Assembly (NCBI GenBank): GCA_015661135.1 | Contig: JACVXW010000085.1 | Span: forward strand, 1-9,539 | DNA length: 9,539 bases | Direction: 5' to 3' | Source: Chloroflexota bacterium | GTDB taxonomy: Bacteria; Chloroflexota; Limnocylindria; Limnocylindrales; CSP1-4 | Shown: piece by piece, positions 1-5,543 of the stretch | Position numbering within the stretch: the stretch's first letter is position 1 | How the letters are laid out: the number at the start of each line of letters is the position of its first letter | Made by a program: the position numbers and the translations under genes | The notes under the pieces: model-generated | The model's database searches: none | Seen by the model: only the letters and a program-made list of their open reading frames with translations | What the model was told of the DNA's origin: nothing

Positions 1-1
1 G

Positions 2-262
2 GTCCTCCAGCGCGAGATCAGGACACCGCTGGACATCGAGCGGACGGTCGGCCTATCCGAGGGCAACATCTTCGCCGGCGAGTTCCTCGCCCCGCAGATG
101 TACTTCTTCCGGCCGGCGCCGGGCTGGAGCCAGTACGCGACCCCGATCGACGGTTACTACCAGTGCGGCTCCGGCGCCCACCCAGGCGGCTGCGTCATCG
201 GCGCGCCGGGCAAGCTGGCAGCGACGCGGATCCTGCGGGATCGGGAGCGCGGCCGGGTCTAG
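2..262 (+). CDS. Phytoene desaturase-like FAD-dependent oxidoreductase, C-terminal fragment (5' end outside window)
   Basis: The reading frame is open from the left edge (codons from position 2) to a TAG at 260-262, giving 86 residues. The visible part matches the C-terminal end of the phytoene desaturase / PYROXD2-like family of flavin amine oxidoreductases. A glycine-rich FAD-contacting stretch reads GYYQCGSGAHPGGCVIGAPG and is followed by KLAATRIL, the helix that closes the FAD-binding domain. Upstream, LSEGNIFAGEF and the FFRPAPGWSQYATPIDG segment are also typical of the family. The third glycine of the usual PGGG run is a cysteine here. The N-terminal Rossmann GxGxxG motif lies outside the window, so the substrate (carotenoid or other) cannot be decided. 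The gene is convergent with the RNase-like gene, whose stop lies about 25 bp further on, and its stop codon lies in a 13-bp tandem duplication. Confidence 0.85.
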   Translation, partial: VLQREIRTPLDIERTVGLSEGNIFAGEFLAPQMYFFRPAPGWSQYATPIDGYYQCGSGAHPGGCVIGAPGKLAATRILRDRERGRV

Positions 263-275
263 CGGCCGGGTCTAG
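250..275. repeat. 13-bp perfect tandem duplication spanning a stop codon
   Basis: The unit CGGCCGGGTCTAG occurs at 250-262 and again, head to tail, at 263-275; six more bases matching its start (CGGCCG) follow. The first copy contains the TAG stop of the phytoene desaturase-like gene. The second copy places another TAG 13 bp on, in a different frame. It looks like a replication-slippage duplication in the gap between two convergent genes. The arms are GC-rich and partly self-complementary (CGGCCG). Confidence 0.9.
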
Positions 276-287
276 CGGCCGCGCCCG

Positions 288-1664
288 TCATTCGAGCGGT
301 ACCCGCTCGTGCCAGACGGGCACGTGGACCTCGAACCCGAGGGCCCGCGTGCGGGTCTGGCCCTGCAGGCGGACCGTCTTTGCGCCGGCCTGGAGGTTGC
401 TGCCAAGCGTGCCGCGGCCCTGGTAGCCCACGAACAGGATCGTCGCGCTCGGATCGTCGATGAGCTCGCGAAGATGGCCGACCACTCGGCCGCCGGTCAG
501 CATCCCGTTGGACGCGATGATCATGTACGGCCGCTTGGCGCGGGCGATGGCCTTCGAGTCGTCGAGGCGGTTGGTGACCGTCTGGTTCGGGTAGTCGATC
601 GGGCTGGCCCCGGACCGGAAGAGGGCGGCCGTGTCCGCGTCGTAGACCTCGGTGTGGCGTCGGTAGACCTCGGACGCCTTCGACGCCATCGGCGAGTCGA
701 GGTAGAGCGGGAGCAACGGGATCGCACCCGCGTCGATGAGGCGATCCAGTTGCCAGACGATCTCCTGCGTCCGCCCGATGGCGAACGACGGGACCAGCAG
801 GACGCCCGAACTCCGCTCGACCTCGCGGACCGTCTCGGCCAGGATGCGGACCGCCTCGGCCTGCGGTTCGTGTTCCCGCCCGCCGTACGTCGATTCGACA
901 CACACGTAGTCCGCCCGGGTCAGGGTCGTCGGGTCGGCGATGATCGGCGCGCCCGGCCGGCCGAGGTCCCCGGAGAAGACGATCGTTCGTTCCGGGCCGC
1001 CGTCGCGCTCGCGCACGCGTAGCCGGATGATCGCCGAGCCCAGGATGTGCCCCGCGTCCAGGAAGGTCGCGCTGATCCCGGGCGCCACTTCGATCTCGCT
1101 GTCGTACTGGACGGTTCGAAAGAGGGGCAGGACCGCCTCGGCGTCGCGCTCGGTGTAGAGCGGGGCGTCCAGATCGATGAGGAGGTCGGGCTTCGCGGCT
1201 CGGAGATCCGCCTCAGGATCACCCGCGGCGCTGCCCGCCTCGGGTTCGACCCTGCGACCCTGGACGCCATCCTCATCACCCACGCCCACCTGGACCATTG
1301 CGGCCTCCTGCCGATCGCCGTCCGCGCAGCGCGATCCCCGCTTGGCGAACTCCTCGTGGAGCCGCCCGCTGTCAAGGAGCACGAGTTCGGCAAGGTCGGC
1401 GGTCGCCCCGGTCAGGTGGATCGGCCCGCGGTAGCCCTCGCGGACGGCGATCGGCAGGAGGCCGCAATGGTCCAGGTGGGCGTGGGTGATGAGGATGGCG
1501 TCCAGGGTCGCAGGGTCGAACCCGAGGGGGATCCGGTTGCGAATCGATTCGTTGGGATTGCCCTGGAACATTCCGCAATCGATCAGGACCTGGGCCCGCT
1601 CGGTGGTGAGGAGGAAGCGCGATCCGGTGACGGTGGCCGCGCCACCGAGGAAGTGCAGGTCCAT
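288..1664 (-). CDS. MBL-fold/beta-CASP ribonuclease-like protein, internally rearranged and C-terminally short
   Basis: A 458-residue protein of the metallo-beta-lactamase/beta-CASP RNase family (TTHA0252/CPSF73-like, COG1236 type). I chose the ATG at 1664 because MDLHFLGGAATVTGS is the standard N-terminus; the open frame continues to 1874 without family sequence. Visible motifs: ITHAHLDHCG (H61, H63, D65, H66), DAGHILGS (H206), SGDLGR (D233), motif A VESTYGG (E257), PSFAIGRTQE (292-301), NGMLTGGR (386-393) and GYQGRGTLGS (413-422). Known members bind two zinc ions and cut RNA. Two oddities. Residues 113-143 are the antisense translation of the gene's own motif-2 region, inside a segment much longer than in compact homologues. 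The protein also stops soon after EVHV, before the family's SxHxD (motif B) and VHGE-type (motif C) histidines. It may therefore be inactive or a decaying copy. No Shine-Dalgarno is visible; a weak CACACT -10-like box lies 7 nt upstream. Confidence 0.8.
   Translation of the reverse strand: MDLHFLGGAATVTGSRFLLTTERAQVLIDCGMFQGNPNESIRNRIPLGFDPATLDAILITHAHLDHCGLLPIAVREGYRGPIHLTGATADLAELVLLDSGRLHEEFAKRGSRCADGDRQEAAMVQVGVGDEDGVQGRRVEPEAGSAAGDPEADLRAAKPDLLIDLDAPLYTERDAEAVLPLFRTVQYDSEIEVAPGISATFLDAGHILGSAIIRLRVRERDGGPERTIVFSGDLGRPGAPIIADPTTLTRADYVCVESTYGGREHEPQAEAVRILAETVREVERSSGVLLVPSFAIGRTQEIVWQLDRLIDAGAIPLLPLYLDSPMASKASEVYRRHTEVYDADTAALFRSGASPIDYPNQTVTNRLDDSKAIARAKRPYMIIASNGMLTGGRVVGHLRELIDDPSATILFVGYQGRGTLGSNLQAGAKTVRLQGQTRTRALGFEVHVPVWHERVPLE
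1238..1326. repeat. Left arm of 89-bp perfect inverted repeat (displaced, antisense copy)
   Basis: Bases 1238-1326 are the exact reverse complement of 1439-1527, with no mismatch over 89 bp and a 112-bp spacer (1327-1438). Identity ends abruptly at both ends (1237/1528 and 1327/1438 differ). This arm is the displaced copy. Read on the plus strand it encodes LGFDPATLDAILITHAHLDH followed by CGLLPIAVR, the RNase-like protein's own metal-binding motif in the wrong orientation. On the minus strand it supplies residues 113-143, which resemble no family sequence. The frame stays open through it. Confidence 0.95.
1439..1527. repeat. Right arm of 89-bp perfect inverted repeat (original motif-2 coding segment)
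   Basis: This arm encodes residues 46-76 of the RNase-like protein on the minus strand, including HAHLDH at the place the family requires. It is therefore the source copy, and 1238-1326 the derived one. A transcript of the gene could fold into an 89-bp perfect stem with a 112-nt loop, which is long enough to be a substrate for an RNase III-type enzyme. Confidence 0.95.
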
Positions 1665-1741
1665 GGCCCGCAGTGTGACAGCGCGAGGGTCGGGCGTGAC
1701 AGGTTCCTTCGGGGCCCGCCGCCCCCTCGCGCGGCGGTTGA

Positions 1742-1747
1742 TACCCT
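1742..1747 (+). promoter_or_regulatory. Candidate -10 box (TACCCT) for leaderless transcript of the YczE-like gene
   Basis: TACCCT fits the TAnnnT form of a GC-rich-organism -10 element and sits 6 nt before the ATG at 1754. No Shine-Dalgarno lies between, so transcription would start at or next to the start codon. No clear -35 is seen. The same hexamer occurs 7 nt before the ATG of the lipoprotein at 7583, which strengthens both calls. Confidence 0.4.
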
Positions 1748-1753
1748 GCCCTG

Positions 1754-2416
1754 ATGCGCGAGCGCTTCTTCTCCCCGGCCATCCTGCCGCGCCTTCCCGG
1801 ATTGATCCTGGGACTCGTCCTGTTCGGTCTCGGCATCGCCCTGATGGCCCAGGCCGAGGTCGGGCTCGGGCCATGGGAAGCGCTGCACCAGGGTCTTCAG
1901 TTCAAGACCGGCGTCCCGATGGGGACCATCTCGGTCTGGCTCGGGATCCCGATCCTTGCCCTCTGGTGGCCGCTCGGTGAGCGCCCTGGGCTTGGGACAC
2001 TCCTCAATGTCGTCCTGATCGGCGCATCGACGAACTTCGGTATCAGCGTCATCCCCGCCCCGGAGCCCCAGATCGCCCGCCTCGTGATGATGGTGGCCGG
2101 CGTGCTCGTCATCGGGCTGGGGTCGGGCCTGTACCTCGCGGCGGATCTCGGTCCCGGGCCGAGGGATGGACTGATGACCGGGATCCACCATCGCTTCGGT
2201 TGGTCCATCCGCCGCGCCCGGACGGCGGTGGAACTTGCCGCGCTGGTGATCGGCTGGCTCCTGGGCGGGACGATCGGCCTCGGCACCATCGTCTTCGCCT
2301 TCGGGATCGGGCCGGTGGTACAGGTGATGCTCGGGATCTTCGACCGGGAGGGCCGCGTGGCCCGTCGCCGCGCGATCCGCGCGCTGGACGGAAGCGCCGG
2401 CACCATCGGGGAGTAG
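1754..2416 (+). CDS. YczE/YyaS/YitT-like integral membrane protein
   Basis: A 220-residue, strongly hydrophobic protein with about five membrane segments (roughly residues 12-32, 56-74, 81-100, 108-130 and 158-192) and a short basic, charged C-terminus. Two similar loops, AEVGLGPWEALHQGL (34-48) and ADLGPGPRDGLMTGI (130-144), follow hydrophobic segments and look like an internal duplication. This LGPxxxxLxxGL signature is what I recognise from the YczE/COG2364 membrane protein family. Function in that family is poorly known; in Bacillus, YczE has been linked to lipopeptide synthesis, but nothing here supports that role. The gene is divergent from the RNase-like gene with an 89-bp gap. The start is set by the ATG at 1754 and the nearby -10-like box. 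The substrate, if it is a transporter, cannot be inferred. Confidence 0.8.
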   Translation: MRERFFSPAILPRLPGLILGLVLFGLGIALMAQAEVGLGPWEALHQGLQFKTGVPMGTISVWLGIPILALWWPLGERPGLGTLLNVVLIGASTNFGISVIPAPEPQIARLVMMVAGVLVIGLGSGLYLAADLGPGPRDGLMTGIHHRFGWSIRRARTAVELAALVIGWLLGGTIGLGTIVFAFGIGPVVQVMLGIFDREGRVARRRAIRALDGSAGTIGE

Positions 2417-2611
2417 CGCACCGGGGCGGCCCGGCCACCGCCAGTGCGGCGACGGCCCGGTCCACCACGGCGCGGCGCGGCGTCCCGTCCACCGCGGGCG
2501 CAGTGCGCGTCCCAGCCGCCGAGTTTCCGTCACCTGCCCCTCACACGACTACACGTCGACCAGTCCCTGACAGCTAGTCGCATGGGTGCTCCCTGACCAG
2601 GACCCGGCTGC
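2417..2611. other. Intergenic region without a recognised gene
   Basis: This 195-bp gap follows the YczE-like stop. It has no ORF with family sequence, no tRNA-like fold and no U-rich terminator. It contains an imperfect direct repeat (GGTCCACCACGG near 2459 and CGTCCACCGCGG near 2487), a run of GCGGC units near 2471, and a short inverted pair CGACTA (2546-2551) / TAGTCG (2575-2580) 23 bp apart. The pair could be an operator or chance. The downstream half is less GC-rich and is the likely site of the peptidase gene's promoter, but I see no convincing -10/-35. Confidence 0.4.
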
Positions 2612-4273
2612 GTGGCCACAGAGACTGAGCGCGGGACGGCTGCACGGCGAGTTCGAGCCTTCGACGTGAAGTCGCAGGACGCATATCTGCCGGAAATCGC
2701 CGAGGCCTCCGCGGCCTACGATGCCGGGATGCAGCTCACGGACGATCCAGCGTTCGCGCGCCTCGAGGCGGACTACGCCGCCTACCTCGAGGCATGGGGT
2801 GCGTGGATGGTCGCCCATCATCGTGGAGCACCGCCGGAGGAGGAGCGGGACGCGGCCGCCGCGCTCATCGGTGCACGCCAGGCGGTGGGCCGGCGACTGG
2901 CTGAGGGTGGCTGGGACCACCTCGGGGCAGGTGATGCGGCGGCCCTCGCCAACGTGGTTGCGAGCCTGCCGGACCTGGACGCGTGGGCGACGCCGCTCGA
3001 CGGCATCTCACCCCCCGAGACCTCTGCCGCCGGACCTGACGGAACAATTCGGGAGGCGCTCGCCGAACCCGAGCCTGCGAAGGTCGCCGCGCTCCGCCGG
3101 ACGACGTTCGACGCGTGGGGCGCCGCGATGGCCAACCTCGAGGTTGACGGAGAGCGTCTGGATCGGCTGACCGTGACCGCCCGCCTCGCCACGGAGGCCG
3201 ATCCGGCCCGAAGGCGCCGCCTGTTCCTCGCCCTGGAACCCGGCTGGCAAGCCGTTGCCGGCGACGGCATCAGTCCCGGCCCGTACGCGACGCTCCTCAA
3301 GGAGTCGGCGGCTCGCTGGGCTCGCCACGGCTCCCCGATCGACGCGAACGCGGCGGCGCTCGGCATGGACCCCGCCGAAATCGAGCCGACCATGCGCCGG
3401 ATCCTGGCGACATTCCGGGCCGTGGCGCTCGGGCCGGGGCTCGTGGAGCCGTGGGATTACCGCCACGCCGTGGGGGGATTGGCTCGCCGCCTGGATGACG
3501 AGATACCCGTCGATCGCCTCCGCCAGATCAATGACCTGCACCTCGCGGCGATCGGGGCGGACCCCGCTCGGCTCGGGATCCAGTACGACATCCACCCCCG
3601 CCCGGGCCGGCCGGTCATCCCGACGGCGTTCACGGTGAGCATCGACATCGCCCGCATGACCGGCGCCGGCGAGGGCAACGCCTGGCGCCCGGCGACGCCA
3701 CGGATCTTCGCGACGTACGCGCAGGGTGGGCTCGGGAACCTCGAGGAACTGCTCCACGAGAGCGGCCATGCGCTGCATTACGCGGCGCTTCGATCGCGCC
3801 CGGCGCACTTTGCCTGGCCGCCGGACCAGACCGCGTTCGTCGAGGCGATTGCCGATGTCGTCGGCTGGACGACCCACGAGCCGGCCTTCCTCGCTGAGCA
3901 TCTCGGCGCCCGGGTCAGCGCTCGCGAGTCGGTAGTTGCCCGGCATGGCGCCGTCATGTTCGACGTCTGCTGGACCCTGTTCGAGCTGGAGGTCCATCGG
4001 AATCCCGACCGTGACCCGAACGAGGTCTGGGCGGAGATCGTGGAGCGCGATCTCGGGATCGCCGGGCACCCGGAGACGACGGATCCGCGAGCTCCGCGGC
4101 GACTGGTCCACCGGCGATCCGGGCTGGTATGCCTTCGTTTCCGAGGCCCTCCTACGGTTCGCGGGGGCGCGGACGCCGCGCGACATCCTGCTCGACTTCC
4201 TCGGCGCGCCGCTCACGGCCGACGCCCTCCTCGAGGACATCGAACGGGCGGGGTGACCGCGCAGGTGCGGTGA
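2612..4273 (+). CDS. M3-like zinc metallopeptidase (oligoendopeptidase-type), 3' end frameshifted
   Basis: The frame as sequenced gives 553 residues. The zinc site is HESGHALH (H382, E383, H386), followed by AFVEAIADV with E411 as the likely third ligand, an arrangement typical of gluzincins of the M3 family. The long, acidic, helical N-terminal half also fits M3 enzymes, which cut oligopeptides in the cytoplasm. No signal peptide is seen. The GTG at 2612 has AGGA 9 nt upstream; the GTG at 2666 is an alternative. From about 4075-4088 the frame goes wrong. After GHPE (4064-4075) the sequence turns into arginine/proline-rich nonsense to 4273, while the next frame carries a sensible C-terminus ending at 4256. 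One extra base (or two missing) explains it. The zinc site is upstream of the shift, but the final ~55 residues would be lost. M3 is my best family; a related M3-like clade is possible. Confidence 0.7.
   Translation: MATETERGTAARRVRAFDVKSQDAYLPEIAEASAAYDAGMQLTDDPAFARLEADYAAYLEAWGAWMVAHHRGAPPEEERDAAAALIGARQAVGRRLAEGGWDHLGAGDAAALANVVASLPDLDAWATPLDGISPPETSAAGPDGTIREALAEPEPAKVAALRRTTFDAWGAAMANLEVDGERLDRLTVTARLATEADPARRRRLFLALEPGWQAVAGDGISPGPYATLLKESAARWARHGSPIDANAAALGMDPAEIEPTMRRILATFRAVALGPGLVEPWDYRHAVGGLARRLDDEIPVDRLRQINDLHLAAIGADPARLGIQYDIHPRPGRPVIPTAFTVSIDIARMTGAGEGNAWRPATPRIFATYAQGGLGNLEELLHESGHALHYAALRSRPAHFAWPPDQTAFVEAIADVVGWTTHEPAFLAEHLGARVSARESVVARHGAVMFDVCWTLFELEVHRNPDRDPNEVWAEIVERDLGIAGHPETTDPRAPRRLVHRRSGLVCLRFRGPPTVRGGADAARHPARLPRRAAHGRRPPRGHRTGGVTAQVR
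4086..4256 (+). other. True C-terminal coding segment of the metallopeptidase, displaced by a frameshift
   Basis: In the frame one base on from the main peptidase ORF, codons from 4086 to the TGA at 4254-4256 read RELRGDWSTGDPGWYAFVSE and continue as a helical ending, LLRFAGARTPRDILLDFLGA and so on to ERAG. RGxx followed by a PGWY-type aromatic segment resembles the RGQL...PGY region that follows the HPE motif in M3-like enzymes. The alternative frame also stays open upstream to 3936, so stop codons do not pin the shift; the best window is 4075-4088. Confidence 0.7.
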
Positions 4274-4299
4274 AGCGGGCGACGCCGCCAGTCAGGCGC

Positions 4300-4866
4300 T
4301 CAGGCCTCGCGTCGCCTGGCGAGGAAGACCGTCGCGACGAGTAGCCCGCCCACGATTCCCACGATGAGCACCGGGCCGGCAAGCCCGCTCAGGTCCAGGC
4401 CGCCCGATGCCGGCGTCGGCGCAGCGCCGATCGGCTGGCGGACTTCTGCCGGGCGCAGCGCGGCGAGATCGATCGCATCTGCCTGCGTTGTCGGCGAGCA
4501 GGAGTTGTCGGCCAGCGTCCCGTCCTCCATGCTGACCGCGAACAGGTAGCGCGTGCCGACGTTGTAGGTGCGGTCAACCGATGTCGCGGTGTTGCCCTCC
4601 GGGCCGCCGCGGACGACGACGTCGACCGGCTGGTCCGGCCCCTTCCAGACCTCCTCCACCCGCACCGTCGCCCACCGGGCGCCGTTGGCGACGCCCGTCA
4701 CGGTACCGACGAAGACCACGTCGGCGGCCTGCCACCCGAGATCGCCGGCGGGCGGGATCAGGCATGACGCGGCCGCGCCGGCCGGCGCCCACAGCGCGCC
4801 GAGGGAGAGCAGCGCGGCCGCCGCGAGACGAAGGCCGAGGGTCGAGCGAGATCGAGTTGCAGTCAT
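4300..4866 (-). CDS. Secreted, membrane-anchored TIMP/NTR-like domain protein (second of tandem pair)
   Basis: A 188-residue protein with a Sec signal peptide (basic start, hydrophobic residues 12-33 ending GAAAS). An extracytoplasmic domain begins at C35, and a C-terminal membrane helix (about 160-184, GPVLIVGIVGGLLVATVFLA) is followed by RRREA. This layout implies an outward-facing domain tethered by its C-terminus. The domain pattern C..P...ADVVFVGTV...VRVEEVWKGP...VVVRGG...RTYNVGTRYLFAV...NSCS resembles tissue-inhibitor-of-metalloproteinase (NTR)-like proteins of bacteria, with two conserved cysteines that could pair. It is a clear paralogue of the protein encoded just upstream (VFVGTV, VEVW-type strand, YLF/YVF, SCS/ICSS and DLAALRPAEV/DLARLRPANV shared). 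A good Shine-Dalgarno and an 18-bp gap to its neighbour suggest co-transcription. Its partner is unknown; inhibition of a protease is not shown. Confidence 0.7.
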   Translation of the reverse strand: MTATRSRSTLGLRLAAAALLSLGALWAPAGAAASCLIPPAGDLGWQAADVVFVGTVTGVANGARWATVRVEEVWKGPDQPVDVVVRGGPEGNTATSVDRTYNVGTRYLFAVSMEDGTLADNSCSPTTQADAIDLAALRPAEVRQPIGAAPTPASGGLDLSGLAGPVLIVGIVGGLLVATVFLARRREA

Positions 4867-4875
4867 CAGGTTGAT

Positions 4876-4880
4876 CCTCC
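4876..4880 (-). promoter_or_regulatory. Shine-Dalgarno GGAGG for the second TIMP-like gene
   Basis: On the minus strand GGAGG lies 9 nt before the ATG at 4866, in the 18-bp gap after the preceding paralogue's stop. It fixes the start and is the clearest ribosome binding site in the window. Most other starts here lack one, as expected if 5' genes are leaderless and internal operon genes are not. Confidence 0.7.
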
Positions 4881-4884
4881 GAAA

Positions 4885-5478
4885 TCAGGTGTCGCGCCGG
4901 CGCGCGACGAACAGGGCAAGGGCAATTGCCCCGCCACCGATGAGCCCGGCCATCGCCAGGGGCATGACCAGCCAGCCGAGGAATGCGAATGGATTCGCGC
5001 CAGGCGCCGGCCCCGTCAGCGGCGCGCCGACGTTCGCCGGCCGAAGGCGGGCGAGGTCATCGGTCCACTGCACCGTCGAGGAGCAGATGCTGTCGATGAC
5101 CAGGCCCCCGGCCAGGTTGTCCAGGTTGACCGGCACGAACACGTACGTGAGGCCGGCCTGGAACGTTCGATCGTCCTCGGCCGCGCTCGCCGGGTCGAGC
5201 CCGCCGTTGACGATGACCGGCGAGGGGACGTCGCCACGCCACACCTCCGTCACCGTCACAGTGGCGGATCGGCCATCGCTGCTCGTCTCGGTCACGGTGC
5301 CGACGAAGACGAGGTGAGCCGATACGACGGCTTCATCGAGCGGGGGCGATGGCGCGCAATCCAGGGCGACACCGGCGGGGGCGAAGGTGTCCGCGGCGAC
5401 CGCACCGGGGACCAGCAGGGTTGCGCCGAGGATCGCGGCACTCGAGAGCAGGCGAACGACGCGGCGCAGGTCCAGCAT
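4885..5478 (-). CDS. Secreted, membrane-anchored TIMP/NTR-like domain protein (first of tandem pair)
   Basis: A 197-residue protein starting at the ATG at 5478 (MLDLRRVVRLL). The frame extends to 6321, but everything upstream is antisense-frame shadow of ctaAB. The signal peptide (about 1-29) ends AVAA. The domain starts near C42 (LDCAPSPP) and contains HLVFVGTVTE, VTVTEVWRGD, VIVNGG, RTFQAGLTYVFVPV and SICSSTVQW, then LARLRPANVGAP. The C-terminal anchor (about 165-191) is followed by ARRRDT. The order and motifs match its downstream neighbour, so the pair arose by tandem duplication and has since diverged considerably. It begins 65 bp after the ctaAB stop on the same strand, so read-through from ctaAB is likely. 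I see no strong Shine-Dalgarno. Function is unknown. A role in an extracytoplasmic respiratory or proteolytic complex is speculative. Confidence 0.7.
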   Translation of the reverse strand: MLDLRRVVRLLSSAAILGATLLVPGAVAADTFAPAGVALDCAPSPPLDEAVVSAHLVFVGTVTETSSDGRSATVTVTEVWRGDVPSPVIVNGGLDPASAAEDDRTFQAGLTYVFVPVNLDNLAGGLVIDSICSSTVQWTDDLARLRPANVGAPLTGPAPGANPFAFLGWLVMPLAMAGLIGGGAIALALFVARRRDT

Positions 5479-5543
5479 GTTCGCGTGACGCCTGCCGCGC
5501 CCCCCAGGTTCCGCAGCCAGCGCCTCGGTAGACGTCGCCGTGC

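Noticed and set aside
1047..1754. Plus-strand frame containing LGFDPATLDAILITHAHLDH, apparently a second metallo-beta-lactamase
   Set aside because: The MBL motif is only the inverted-repeat copy of the minus-strand gene. Sequence on both sides of the 89-bp arm in this frame is not MBL-like, so it is not a separate gene.
1583..2533. 316-codon minus-strand frame antisense to the YczE-like gene
   Set aside because: Antisense shadow of a hydrophobic gene; low-complexity polar sequence with no domain.
2417..2611. Possible tRNA or small RNA in the gap before the peptidase gene
   Set aside because: No cloverleaf, GTTCRA-type T-loop or strong terminator is visible. The short CGACTA/TAGTCG pair alone is not enough.
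3008..4240. 410-codon open frame antisense to the metallopeptidase gene
   Set aside because: Arg/Pro/Gly-rich composition, no family motifs, and it mirrors a well-supported gene. Long antisense frames are expected at this GC content.
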